Shown: positions 14,741-21,954 of the stretch, piece after piece
Layout: every line of letters starts with the position of its first letter
How positions within the stretch are numbered: position 1 is the stretch's first letter
Source: a bacterium
GTDB taxonomy: Bacteria; UBP18; UBA7526
Length of the DNA stretch: 24,363 nucleotides
NCBI GenBank assembly: GCA_011049955.1
Contig: DRGV01000063.1
Coordinates: 1-24,363, forward strand
Direction of reading: 5' to 3'
Made by a program: the position numbers and the translations under genes
Notes under the pieces: generated by a model
What the model saw: the letters and a program-made list of their open reading frames with translations, nothing else
Told to the model about the DNA's origin: nothing
The model's database searches: none

Positions 14741-14857
14741 GTAAGAAAGTATCAAAGTAGGAAAGTAAAAAAGTATTTTTTATCTTGCCTTTACCTCTTC
14801 CAATTTCTACTCTCTTACCTTTCTTCTCTTCTACTTTCCTACTCTTTTGTTCACTGT
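14741..14857. repeat. AAAGTAGGAAAGTA/TACTTTCCTACT imperfect inverted repeat
   Basis: AAAGTAGGAAAGTA (about 14753-14767) is mirrored by CTACTTTCCTACT (about 14831-14843), followed by TTCACTGTTCATTGTTC words that run into the waaF stop codon. No gene is seen in the spacer. Confidence 0.6.
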
Positions 14858-15877
14858 TCATTGTTCGCGACTTAGATATGTTTTTGCTATCTGGAGAATA
14901 TCCTCTACACTAATCTCCTCAAAACAGGTCAATTTCTTGCACTTTCTCTTGAAGCAGGGACTGCAGGAAACCTTCTTATAGATGATGGTGCATTCCTCAT
15001 CTCTCCAGGGACCGGTCTTTTTGGGGTCAGATGAGCCGAAGAGAGCGATGATGGGCGTTTTGGTAGTGGAGGCGATCTGTAAGGGGCCACTATCATTAGT
15101 AATAAAGAGGTGACATCTCTCGATTAATGCCCTAAGCTGCTTAAGAGATGTCTTTCCTATAGCATTTATTAGATTAACGGTCATCTTATCTATAAACTTC
15201 TGAACAAGGGGAAAATCGTTCTTTTCCCCAAAAAGAATTACTCTGGCTCTATAATTTTTTATTAAACGATCTGCTAAGGTAGCATATCTCTCAGTAAACC
15301 ATCTCTTGGCTGGGCCGAAATAGGCACCTGGGAAGATACCGACGAGTGGATGGTTCTCTTTATAGCCATTTTCGATTAAAAAATTTCCCGCCCATTCCTT
15401 GGCCTCCCCATCTTCAGCCATGAAGACTTTTTTCTTCTCCACCTTTATTCCCAAGGATTTTACAAGTCCTAAGAAGAAGTCTACCTCGTGCTGAGTCCCT
15501 TTAGAACGTTTAACTACCTTGGTTAAGAGGAGATTGCGTAGACTATGGGAATACCCTACCCTCTCTGGAATCCTTGTCAAATAGAAGAGGACGGCTGGCC
15601 CATAAGAGGTAGACTGCATAATGATTCCTAAGTCAAACTTCTTTTTTCTTAAAGTTCTGATGAGTTCAATCTTCTCTCTTAGCCCCTCTTTTCGTTGGTA
15701 GGCAACCAACTCGTCAATATCTGGGTTTCCCTGATATATCTCGGCTACCTTTTCTGGAATCAGAAGACTAATCTTTGCTTTTGGAAAACCACTTCTTAGG
15801 GCAGATAGGGCAGGAGTAATGAAGACAGCATCCCCTACCCAGTTCACTCCCTTTACTAATATTTTCTTATACTCCAT
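14858..15877 (-). CDS. waaF: ADP-heptose:LPS heptosyltransferase II
   Basis: The 339-residue GT9 enzyme adds the second L,D-heptose to the inner core in the cytoplasm. Family marks are KILVKGVNWVGDAVFITPAL at the N-terminus, GIFPGAYFGPAKRWF with the WaaF-typical GPAKRW, TNDSGPLQIASTTKTPIIALFGSSDPKKTGPW for nucleotide-sugar binding, and the Cys cluster CSPCFKRKC near the end. The length is normal. I start at the ATG at 15877; a TTG two codons upstream is open but adds nothing and lacks a better ribosome binding site (both have only a weak AGAG). The last codons and TGA stop lie in repeat words shared with the spacer. lpxK is upstream and the core glycosyltransferase gene downstream. Confidence 0.9.
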   Translation of the reverse strand: MEYKKILVKGVNWVGDAVFITPALSALRSGFPKAKISLLIPEKVAEIYQGNPDIDELVAYQRKEGLREKIELIRTLRKKKFDLGIIMQSTSYGPAVLFYLTRIPERVGYSHSLRNLLLTKVVKRSKGTQHEVDFFLGLVKSLGIKVEKKKVFMAEDGEAKEWAGNFLIENGYKENHPLVGIFPGAYFGPAKRWFTERYATLADRLIKNYRARVILFGEKNDFPLVQKFIDKMTVNLINAIGKTSLKQLRALIERCHLFITNDSGPLQIASTTKTPIIALFGSSDPKKTGPWRDEECTIIYKKVSCSPCFKRKCKKLTCFEEISVEDILQIAKTYLSREQ

Positions 15878-15893
15878 AAGCAATCTCTACTTA

Positions 15894-16075
15894 AGTAAAA
15901 TTCGAAACAGGCAGGTTAAATTTCTAATTACTAATTTCCAATTTCTAACAAAATGTTTAATGTCTAAATGTCTAATTTCCAAAAAATTCTTTGACATTCT
16001 GGCATTGGGCATTAAGAATTTCATTAGAAATTAGGAATTGGATATTGGAAATTGTGTCCCGCGGGATTTTGGATT
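15894..16075. repeat. Dispersed AT-rich hairpin repeat, about 180 nt, copy 1
   Basis: This is homologous over nearly its whole length to 21781-21951: both run AGTAAAATTCGAAA, GCAGGTTAAATTTCTAATTA, CAATTTCTAACAAAATGT, TTTGACATT and GAATTTCATT...GAAATT. The two ends form an imperfect long stem. A perfect palindrome TCCCGCGGGA (16057-16066) lies next to the lpxK stop in this copy only. Confidence 0.8.
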
Positions 16076-16080
16076 TCTTA

Positions 16081-17154
16081 TTAGAGCATTCTTTCCAGAA
16101 CTTCTTGGCCCCTGGTAACCCTTAGTTCTATTCTTAAGGCAAGGATGGATTCATTTTCTAATAATGGTTCAAGGCGTACCCCGTCCTTCTGGGTGGTAAT
16201 AATGAGACAGCCTCTTGCCTTACTAGTAATCTCTTTCAAATCTTCCTTAGTATAGAGATAGTGATCGGAATAACGAAGCCTCTTCATAATTATTGCCCTC
16301 AGGTCCTTTAATGTCTTCTCAAAGGATTCTGGGTGGGCAATACTCGATAAAGCAAGAATCTCTTTATTCTCTATAAATTCTAAGTCGAGCCTTCTCTTGC
16401 TCTTCAAATCTTCTAAGTAGCACGGAGCATGGATGCTCTCCAGAATGGGGGCAACGAGGTTAATACTTCTTATTCTCTCCCTCAGGCCCGCTAAATTTCC
16501 TGCTTGATCGGTTCTGGTCAGGATGAAGAGGTCGGCCCTCTTGAGACTCCTTAATGGCTCCCTCAGGGTCCCTCTCGGTAGAAGATGCCCGTTGCCAAAG
16601 GGATTGAGGCTATTGATGAGCAAAATATCCAGATTACGCTCCAACCTCTGGTATTGGAAGCCATCGTCCAGGATAAAAGCCTCTGTATCAAAATTAGCTA
16701 AAGAGTAATCCCCGCTTTTTATGCGGTCTTTTCCTACAATAATTGGGACTCCGGATAAATTCTGAGCCAAGAGATAGGGCTCATCCCCAGCCTCTCTCGC
16801 TGACAATAGAATCTCCTTCCCATCACTTACTGCTGCGACCTGCGACCTGCGACCTGCGACCTGCGATTTGTATCCCCTACTCAGTATAGCTACCCTTCTT
16901 CCTCTCTTCTGAAGAAGTCCTGCTATTCTCTCAACTGCTGGAGTCTTCCCCGTTCCTCCTACAGTCAAGTTACCCACACTAATCACCCTTGCTTTCAATC
17001 TTACTTTTCTCAAAATTTTTAACTTATACAGAAGTTGAATAATTTTAAGGACTAAATAGTATATCCCGGATAGGACTAAAAGAATAGGACGCAAGAGGGA
17101 GGTAAAAAGACCTTTTCTCTCATCTAAAATAACACTCAGTAAATACTTCTCCAT
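16081..17154 (-). CDS. lpxK: Tetraacyldisaccharide 4'-kinase
   Basis: Phosphorylates the 4' position of the lipid A disaccharide at the inner membrane, making lipid IVA, which waaA then modifies with Kdo. The N-terminal hydrophobic segment (about residues 18-42) is the membrane-associating part. The Walker A motif VGNLTVGGTGKTPAVE (60-75) and LDDGFQYQRL (162-171), with the catalytic Asp pair, are diagnostic; FGNGHLLPRGTLREP is also family-typical. The length (357) is slightly long, partly because residues about 97-108 (SQVAGRRSQVAA) are encoded by a heptanucleotide tandem repeat placed just after ILSRGYK. The ATG has AAGGA six bases upstream, within a leader shared with an acyltransferase gene. 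Confidence 0.93.
   Translation of the reverse strand: MEKYLLSVILDERKGLFTSLLRPILLVLSGIYYLVLKIIQLLYKLKILRKVRLKARVISVGNLTVGGTGKTPAVERIAGLLQKRGRRVAILSRGYKSQVAGRRSQVAAVSDGKEILLSAREAGDEPYLLAQNLSGVPIIVGKDRIKSGDYSLANFDTEAFILDDGFQYQRLERNLDILLINSLNPFGNGHLLPRGTLREPLRSLKRADLFILTRTDQAGNLAGLRERIRSINLVAPILESIHAPCYLEDLKSKRRLDLEFIENKEILALSSIAHPESFEKTLKDLRAIIMKRLRYSDHYLYTKEDLKEITSKARGCLIITTQKDGVRLEPLLENESILALRIELRVTRGQEVLERML
16833..16866. repeat. Heptanucleotide tandem repeat (CTGCGAC)n inside lpxK
   Basis: Four perfect CTGCGAC units (16833-16860) and a fifth differing in its last base. Because the unit is 7 nt, gain or loss of one copy would shift the lpxK frame. Confidence 0.9.
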
Positions 17155-17302
17155 TTAACGTCCTTCAGGGGTTGGAAGGGAATACTATGGAAATCCTTAA
17201 ATCACAAGCACCAAATCACAAATCACAAACAATATACAATGTTCAAAATTCCAATGACCGAAACTGTATAGTTTTGGACATTTGGTAATTTGAATTTGGA
17301 AT
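17155..17302. repeat. Dispersed AT-rich hairpin repeat upstream of lpxK
   Basis: About 113 nt (from AAATCCTTAAATCAC to TTTGGAATTT) differ by one base from the copy at 19176-19327. A diverged leader of about 45 nt, reaching the ATG, is also shared. Around the centre CCGAAACTGTATAGTTTTGG the flanks form an imperfect hairpin. The left part ends at the acyltransferase stop codon. Confidence 0.85.
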
Positions 17303-18238
17303 TTACTGCTCCCTGCTCACCCCTATCTTTTGGGGTGGCTGGCTCTTCCACCTATTATGCATCCACCACCACTGAGAAGGATACTTTCGAACATACCTCT
17401 CGATGACCCGGGTAAGTCTTTGAGTATTGGTTATCAAATCTTCTTCTTTATTTTCAGTATTAACTAACGGAATCTCGGCCTCTATGATCAACCGATGCCT
17501 CTTTCTTCCTTCTCTAATAATATACATAGGAACCAGAGGAGCCCCGGTCCTCTGGGCAAAGATCACTGGGCCAGCAGGAGTGGAGGCTGGTCTCCCAAAG
17601 AAATCAACGAAGATTCCTTCCTTCCCGGCATTCTGATCAATGGGAATAATGAGAAGTTCCCCTCTTTTTAGGGAGGTTAAGGATCTCTTAGCTACCAGGC
17701 TCTTCGGCTTAGGAGGAACGGTTCCCATATTTGAACGATCGCGCAGCTCCTGCATGAACCGGGCCACCAACTCATCCTTGGGGTCCTTGGCTATGACGCT
17801 CGCTGGATAGCCTTCGTTGGCTATCTTGCGCAAGAGAAGAGTGATATTTCCGATATGGCCCATAATTCCAATTGCCCCTTTTCCTTTAGCTAAGGCCCTA
17901 TCTAAGTTCTCCTTTCCCTCTATAGCCAGGAGATGGGCATACCTCTTTCCATACTCCAATGCTCGAAGCATCTCGAATCCGCTTTGAGCAATGTGGCAAT
18001 AGTTCTCTTTTATTATTCTCTTTAGTTCCTGAGGAGATTTTTCTTTCCCCAGGGCCATTCTGATATTCTCCAGACTTAGCCGACGATGCTTCCCGTCAAT
18101 ATAATAAGCCACACGACCAATACATCTCCCTCCCCAGAAAAGGAGATTAAGGGGAAGAATCTTTATGGGAAGAAGGATGCTATACAAAGCAATTCCTCCA
18201 AAGCTATGCCTTATTTTCTTTCGCAATTTTTTCAGCAC
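17303..18238 (-). CDS. LpxL/HtrB-type lipid A acyltransferase paralogue A
   Basis: The 311-residue member of the lipid A late acyltransferase family transfers an acyl chain to lipid A at the inner membrane. A hydrophobic N-terminal stretch (about 14-46) is followed by the family pattern RRLSLENIRMALGKEKS, EGKENLDRALAKGKG and the catalytic region GIMGHIGNITLL, then PIDQNAGKEGIFVDFFGRPA and the typical ending YPSQWWWMHNRWKS. The His of HX4(D/E) is present (His128), but the fifth residue after it is Thr, not Asp/Glu. It starts at a GTG inside the 3' end of paralogue B (35-nt overlap) with GGAGGA five bases upstream, so translation is coupled. The C-terminal SREQ is encoded at the edge of a dispersed repeat. 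Confidence 0.87.
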   Translation of the reverse strand: MLKKLRKKIRHSFGGIALYSILLPIKILPLNLLFWGGRCIGRVAYYIDGKHRRLSLENIRMALGKEKSPQELKRIIKENYCHIAQSGFEMLRALEYGKRYAHLLAIEGKENLDRALAKGKGAIGIMGHIGNITLLLRKIANEGYPASVIAKDPKDELVARFMQELRDRSNMGTVPPKPKSLVAKRSLTSLKRGELLIIPIDQNAGKEGIFVDFFGRPASTPAGPVIFAQRTGAPLVPMYIIREGRKRHRLIIEAEIPLVNTENKEEDLITNTQRLTRVIERYVRKYPSQWWWMHNRWKSQPPQKIGVSREQ

Positions 18239-19175
18239 GGATCTCCTCCAACTTACGCAGGGTACCCCGCCATCTCTTATAGATCCAGAAATATTGGGAA
18301 GGATACTTTCTCACATAATCCTCAATAATGTCGGTAAACTTCTGGGTATTGATCAAGATATCCTTCTCCTTATCTCCCGTCAGTTCTAACTCTACTGGAG
18401 GATCGATGACTATGGTATACCCCTCGTTCCCTTTCTTTCGTATAATAAACATGGGAAGGAGGGTGGCACCACTCCTCTTTGCCAAGATAACCGTCCCGGG
18501 GGCAGTGGGCACTGGTTGGCCAAAGAAGTTCACCCAGATGGCTCCCTTATCCTCAAAGAAGTTCCTATCCTGCTGAAGATAGAGGATTTTATTCTTCCTT
18601 AGCCATCTTAATGATTCCTTTACCGCTCTATGGGCAGGCAGGGCAGGAATGGAATGGATGTTCACTCTTCTCTGCATATCCTTAATGAGTCGGGCTACCT
18701 TCTTGTCCCGGACTTCTCGATAGAGAACACTGAGGGGATAACCTTCCTGGACCAGTTTAATACCCAGGAGCATGAAGTTCCCTATATGGCCCGAGATGGT
18801 CATCACTCCCTTGCCCTTGGCTAAGGCTCTGTCCAGATTCTCCTTTCCCTCTATGGTGAACATGTGATCACTGGTTTCTTGGGAAAGACGATAACAGCGG
18901 AGTACCTCTACGCCGTATCTTGTTAAGTTATGGTAGGCCCCCCTAGCAATCCTCTTTAATTCTTCTTGAGATTTCTCTTTCCCAAAGGCGAGGTTTAGGT
19001 TCTTGAAGACCGTTTGGTGGTAGAATCTGATGAGCCAGGCAAATCTGGCCATTCCCCGGGCAAAAGAATAGGCCATCCTCCAGGACATCACATTTATTAG
19101 CCAGATGGCAGATTTTAAAAGGATTCTATAGATAATCCAGTACTTCCATTCTCTCTTAATCAGTCGTCTTCTCAT
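18204..19175 (-). CDS. LpxL/HtrB-type lipid A acyltransferase paralogue B
   Basis: The 323-residue family member has an N-terminal membrane segment (about 13-50), TVFKNLNLAFGKEKSQEELKR, EGKENLDRALAKGKG, the catalytic region TISGHIGNFMLLG with His130, LQQDRNFFEDKGAIWVNFFGQPV with the QDRN motif, and YPSQYFWIYKRWRG near the end. The acidic residue expected five positions after His130 is replaced by Met. It is about as similar to paralogue C as to A in these blocks, and shares PPVELELTGDKEKDIL with C. The ATG has AAGGA about seven bases upstream in a leader also found before lpxK. The chain-length or acceptor specificity of the three enzymes cannot be told apart by eye. Confidence 0.87.
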   Translation of the reverse strand: MRRRLIKREWKYWIIYRILLKSAIWLINVMSWRMAYSFARGMARFAWLIRFYHQTVFKNLNLAFGKEKSQEELKRIARGAYHNLTRYGVEVLRCYRLSQETSDHMFTIEGKENLDRALAKGKGVMTISGHIGNFMLLGIKLVQEGYPLSVLYREVRDKKVARLIKDMQRRVNIHSIPALPAHRAVKESLRWLRKNKILYLQQDRNFFEDKGAIWVNFFGQPVPTAPGTVILAKRSGATLLPMFIIRKKGNEGYTIVIDPPVELELTGDKEKDILINTQKFTDIIEDYVRKYPSQYFWIYKRWRGTLRKLEEIRAEKIAKENKA

Positions 19176-19327
19176 CTAACATCCTTACCGGGATTAGGAG
19201 GGAATAGTACGAAAATCCTTAAATCACAAGCACCAAATCACAAATCACAAACAATATACAATGTTCAAAATCCCAATGACCGAAACTGTATAGTTTTGGA
19301 CATTTGGTAATTTGAATTTGGAATTTG
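19176..19327. repeat. Dispersed AT-rich hairpin repeat upstream of acyltransferase B
   Basis: Near-identical to 17155-17302, apart from one base and an extra 14-nt GTTATTTGGAATTT unit near 19327. The shared end GGGAGCAGTAAATTCC (coding strand) is read in a different frame in each preceding gene: it gives the EQ-stop of paralogue A but GAVNS plus a later stop in paralogue C. Confidence 0.85.
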
Positions 19328-20437
19328 TTATTTGGAATTTACTGCTCCCTGTTCCCCCTGTTTTTTTGGTTTCGTCTTCCAGCGTTTATAGGTCCAGAGC
19401 CATTGCTCGGGATATCTTCTGATGTAGGATTCAATAATTTTAGTAAACTTAGCACTATTTACCAAAATATCTTTTTCTTTATTACCTGTTACTTCCAATT
19501 CCACTGGAGGTCCAAAGATAATTCTGTGTTTATTATGAGGGCGCGCTTCGCTTGCCCCCTCTACTAAGGAAGCCTGAATAACAAGGTTCTTGCCGCTTTG
19601 CGGCAAGGCTTTCTTATTATGAGGGCGCGCTTCGCTTGCCCCCTCTACTAAGGAAGCCCGATTAACAAGGTTCTTGCCGCTTTGCGGCAAGGCTTTCTTA
19701 TTATTTACCTCTCTAACAACGAACATAGGCAGGACAGTAGCCCCAGTTCTCTTAGCCAATACTACTGGTCCAATGGGAGTTGCTACTGGATAACCAAAAA
19801 AATCGACAAAGACCCCTTGAGGAGAATTACGGTCTGCCTGGATGCAGAGAACCTTATTCTCTCTTAGCCACTTTAAGGATTGGCGAACTGAAGCATGAGA
19901 AGGAGAGACGGGTATAAGGTTAATTCCTAAGCGGTGCCCAATATCGAAGAAGAGTCTTACAACTCTCGCCTCATTTGCTCCATGAATGAAAGAGGCGCAG
20001 GGATAACCTTCCTGAACCAATTTAGCGCCCATTAAAGGAAAATTACCTAAATGGGCAGAGAGTCCAATCACCCCTTGTCCCCGAGCCAGAGCAGCATCTA
20101 AATATTCTCTTCCCTGGATAGTAAACATTTTATCGATCTCTGCCTGGGAGAATTTAAAGACGCGTAACAGCTCACAGATGTTTTTAGCAATATTGCGGTA
20201 GGTTTCCCGGGCAATGGCTCTAATTTCCTGGGGATCTTTCTCTCTTCCGAAAGCGCGATTAAGATTATTAAAGACTATTTGACGCCTAACCCTCAGTATC
20301 CAAGCCAACCCAGCCAGACCATTTGCCAGGCCATACATTATCCTTAAGGGTAAAATATTTATCAGAGCAATAATCATCTTAAGCACTACCCATCCTACAT
20401 TATGTTTGATCCACCTTTTCACCTTTTTCACTCCCAT
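19328..20437 (-). CDS. LpxL/HtrB-type lipid A acyltransferase paralogue C, with repeat-encoded insertion
   Basis: The 369-residue enzyme is longer than its two neighbours because residues about 247-302 are encoded by two tandem 84-bp repeat units. Otherwise it has the family layout: a membrane segment (about 15-48), IVFNNLNRAFGREKDPQE, the catalytic region GLSAHLGNFPLMG with His129, CIQADRNSPQGVFVDFFGYPV and YPEQWLWTYKRWKT. The residue five after His129 is Pro, not Asp/Glu. The insertion falls between MFVVRE and HRIIFGPPVELEVTG, a beta-hairpin turn in the paralogues, so the fold may tolerate it. The ATG has AGGA six bases upstream and overlaps the waaA stop by 10 nt, linking Kdo transfer and late acylation in one operon. 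Confidence 0.86.
   Translation of the reverse strand: MGVKKVKRWIKHNVGWVVLKMIIALINILPLRIMYGLANGLAGLAWILRVRRQIVFNNLNRAFGREKDPQEIRAIARETYRNIAKNICELLRVFKFSQAEIDKMFTIQGREYLDAALARGQGVIGLSAHLGNFPLMGAKLVQEGYPCASFIHGANEARVVRLFFDIGHRLGINLIPVSPSHASVRQSLKWLRENKVLCIQADRNSPQGVFVDFFGYPVATPIGPVVLAKRTGATVLPMFVVREVNNKKALPQSGKNLVNRASLVEGASEARPHNKKALPQSGKNLVIQASLVEGASEARPHNKHRIIFGPPVELEVTGNKEKDILVNSAKFTKIIESYIRRYPEQWLWTYKRWKTKPKKQGEQGAVNSK
19530..19697. repeat. Tandem 84-bp repeat, two copies, in frame in acyltransferase C
   Basis: The units at 19530-19613 and 19614-19697 differ at two bases. Each contains two stem-loops: GAGGGCGCGC...CCCCCTC with the core also found in the kinase gene, and CTTGCCGC-TTT-GCGGCAAG (19589-19607 and 19673-19691). 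84 is a multiple of three, so the frame is kept; each unit encodes 28 residues (NKKALPQSGKNLV...SEARPH). Confidence 0.95.
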
Positions 20438-21759
20438 AATTTTCCTATCAGTTCCACTGTTCTCTCTGCGGCTCCCTGATGTTTCTTAACAATTTCCTGA
20501 GCGCTTTTTCCTGTCTTCTCTTTTTTTTCAGGGTTTTTTAAGAGGTCTAAAATATTTTCTAATAGTTCTTCCCTATCCCTGGCCTGGATTCCTCCCTTTC
20601 CTTCTATAAGTAATCGAGCACTCTCCACGAAATTGTGCATATAAGGGCCGAAGAGGGGTACCTTGCCCAGGGTAGCAGGCTCCAAGATATTGTGCCCCCC
20701 AACAGGAACCAAGCTTCCTCCCACAAAGACAATGGTTGCCAAAGAATAAACCTTTGCTAATTCACCAATAGTGTCAAGGAGAATAATCTTGATCCTGGAT
20801 CCTTGATCCCCGCCCTTGGCGCGGCTCGCCTTTGGCGGCTGGATGTTGGATAATTGGCTCCGACGGATATAAGAAAGATTTCTATTTTTACATAAGGACT
20901 CGACTTCTGGAATGCGCTCTGGGTGGCGGGGAGCGAGAATGAGTCTTAGGTTTGGGTATTCTTCCCTTGCCTTCTGATAAATATCTAAGATGATCTCTTC
21001 TTCCCCGGAATGAGTGCTTCCCGCAACCAGAACCAAATCCTGTGAAGAAATCCTTAGTTCTTCAGCCAACCTTTCCTTATCTGAAACTTCAGTCTGCAGT
21101 CCATCGAACTTGACATTGCCTGTAACATGGACTCTTTCTTTTGGAGCCCCTAAAGAGATGATTCGCTTCTCATCCAATTCAGACTGCATGCAGAATAGAT
21201 CGATGTTAAAGAGTACTCTTTTTAAGAAAGGTTTTATTGTTCTATAGCCTTTATACGAACCTGGTGAGATTCTACCATTGACTATTGCCAGAGGAATTTT
21301 CCTTCTCTTCGCTTCTCTTATAAAATTGGGCCAGAGCTCGGTCTCAACCATAATGAAAAGTTTTGGCTTAATGCTCTTTAGGGCCTTATTGACAATCCAT
21401 CTAAAGTCTAAAGGAAAGTAGATGATCTCCTTGGGATCAGAGACTGTCTTCCTGGCCATATCCTGTCCGGTATCCGTTACGGTAGAAATTAAAAAACTAT
21501 ATTTCGGGAATCTCTTTCTTATAGCATCTACTATGGGAGAGGCAGCAATTACTTCTCCCACGCTCACCGCATGAATCCAGATGATATCTTTGCTCTTTAC
21601 TTTAGAAATTAACCCCGCTCCTGTGTACCGGGGCGGGGTTAATCCCAAACGCTGCTTCAGTCCCTTTTTGTATTTCCCTTTAGTAATCATTCTAAAAAGG
21701 AAATAGGGACCGGAAAAGAGCAAAAATAAAAATAGCAGGATACTATAAAGAAAATACAC
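20428..21759 (-). CDS. waaA: Kdo transferase (3-deoxy-D-manno-octulosonic acid transferase)
   Basis: Transfers Kdo from CMP-Kdo to lipid IVA at the inner membrane. The N-terminal hydrophobic helix (2-25) is the usual anchor. WIHAVSVGEVIAASPIV (61-77) with the catalytic Glu69, FMVETELWPNFI-type sequence (136-147), VNGRIS (160-165), GNVKFD (214-219), LAPRHPERI (275-283), LDTIGELAKVYSLA (328-341) and FVGGSLVPVGGHNILEPA are all diagnostic of KdtA. Two stretches are extra: residues 40-51 (LTPPRYTGAGLI), encoded by an AACCCC...GGGGTT palindrome just before WIHAVSVGE, and about 301-324, encoded by a second palindromic segment before LLDTIGEL. Both keep the frame and fall where the family varies. The start is a GTG, with the GAGG of a repeat element eight bases upstream. 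Confidence 0.93.
   Translation of the reverse strand: MYFLYSILLFLFLLFSGPYFLFRMITKGKYKKGLKQRLGLTPPRYTGAGLISKVKSKDIIWIHAVSVGEVIAASPIVDAIRKRFPKYSFLISTVTDTGQDMARKTVSDPKEIIYFPLDFRWIVNKALKSIKPKLFIMVETELWPNFIREAKRRKIPLAIVNGRISPGSYKGYRTIKPFLKRVLFNIDLFCMQSELDEKRIISLGAPKERVHVTGNVKFDGLQTEVSDKERLAEELRISSQDLVLVAGSTHSGEEEIILDIYQKAREEYPNLRLILAPRHPERIPEVESLCKNRNLSYIRRSQLSNIQPPKASRAKGGDQGSRIKIILLDTIGELAKVYSLATIVFVGGSLVPVGGHNILEPATLGKVPLFGPYMHNFVESARLLIEGKGGIQARDREELLENILDLLKNPEKKEKTGKSAQEIVKKHQGAAERTVELIGKLWE
20797..20866. repeat. In-frame palindromic insertion in waaA (second site)
   Basis: GATCCTGGATCCTTGATCC words are followed by a nested stem: CCGCC (20810-20814) with GGCGG (20834-20838), and inside it GGCG with CGCC. 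It encodes PPKASRAKGGDQGSRIK between the strand YIRRS and IILLDTIGEL, where other KdtA proteins have a short connection. Confidence 0.7.
21609..21642. repeat. AACCCC...GGGGTT palindromic element, copy 3 (in frame in waaA)
   Basis: Bounded by TTAACCCC and GGGGTTAA with tip CTGTGTACCG. On the coding strand it is read TTA-ACC-CCG, so the frame differs from that in the deacetylase copy and from that giving TAA in the WaaQ-like gene. Confidence 0.88.
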
Positions 21760-21767
21760 CCGATATG

Positions 21768-21782
21768 CCTCGCTTCACTCAG
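21768..21782 (-). promoter_or_regulatory. GAGTG..AGCGAGG element forming the waaA ribosome binding site
   Basis: The coding strand reads CTGAGTGAAGCGAGG, then eight bases and the GTG at 21759. No other Shine-Dalgarno-like sequence is near. Confidence 0.5.
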
Positions 21783-21951
21783 TAAAATTCGAAATCCTAA
21801 TATCTAAACCTAAATAAGCAGGTTAAATTTCTAATTACTAATATCCAATTTCTAACAAAATGTCTAATGTCTCAGGGTCTAATTTCCAAGAACCTTTTGA
21901 CATTTTGGTATTAAGAATTTCATTGGGAATTAGGAATTGGGTATTGGAAAT
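21781..21951. repeat. Dispersed AT-rich hairpin repeat, about 170 nt, copy 2
   Basis: Homologous to 15894-16075. It fills the spacer between the DUF374 gene and waaA; its end reaches the DUF374 stop codon. The two ends (CTAATTACTAATATCCAATT and GGAATTAGGAATTGGGTATT) are imperfect reverse complements. Confidence 0.8.
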
Positions 21952-21954
21952 TTT

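Noticed and set aside
19530..19697. CRISPR array
   Set aside because: There are only two directly abutting 84-bp units with no spacers, inside a coding region, and no cas genes are present.
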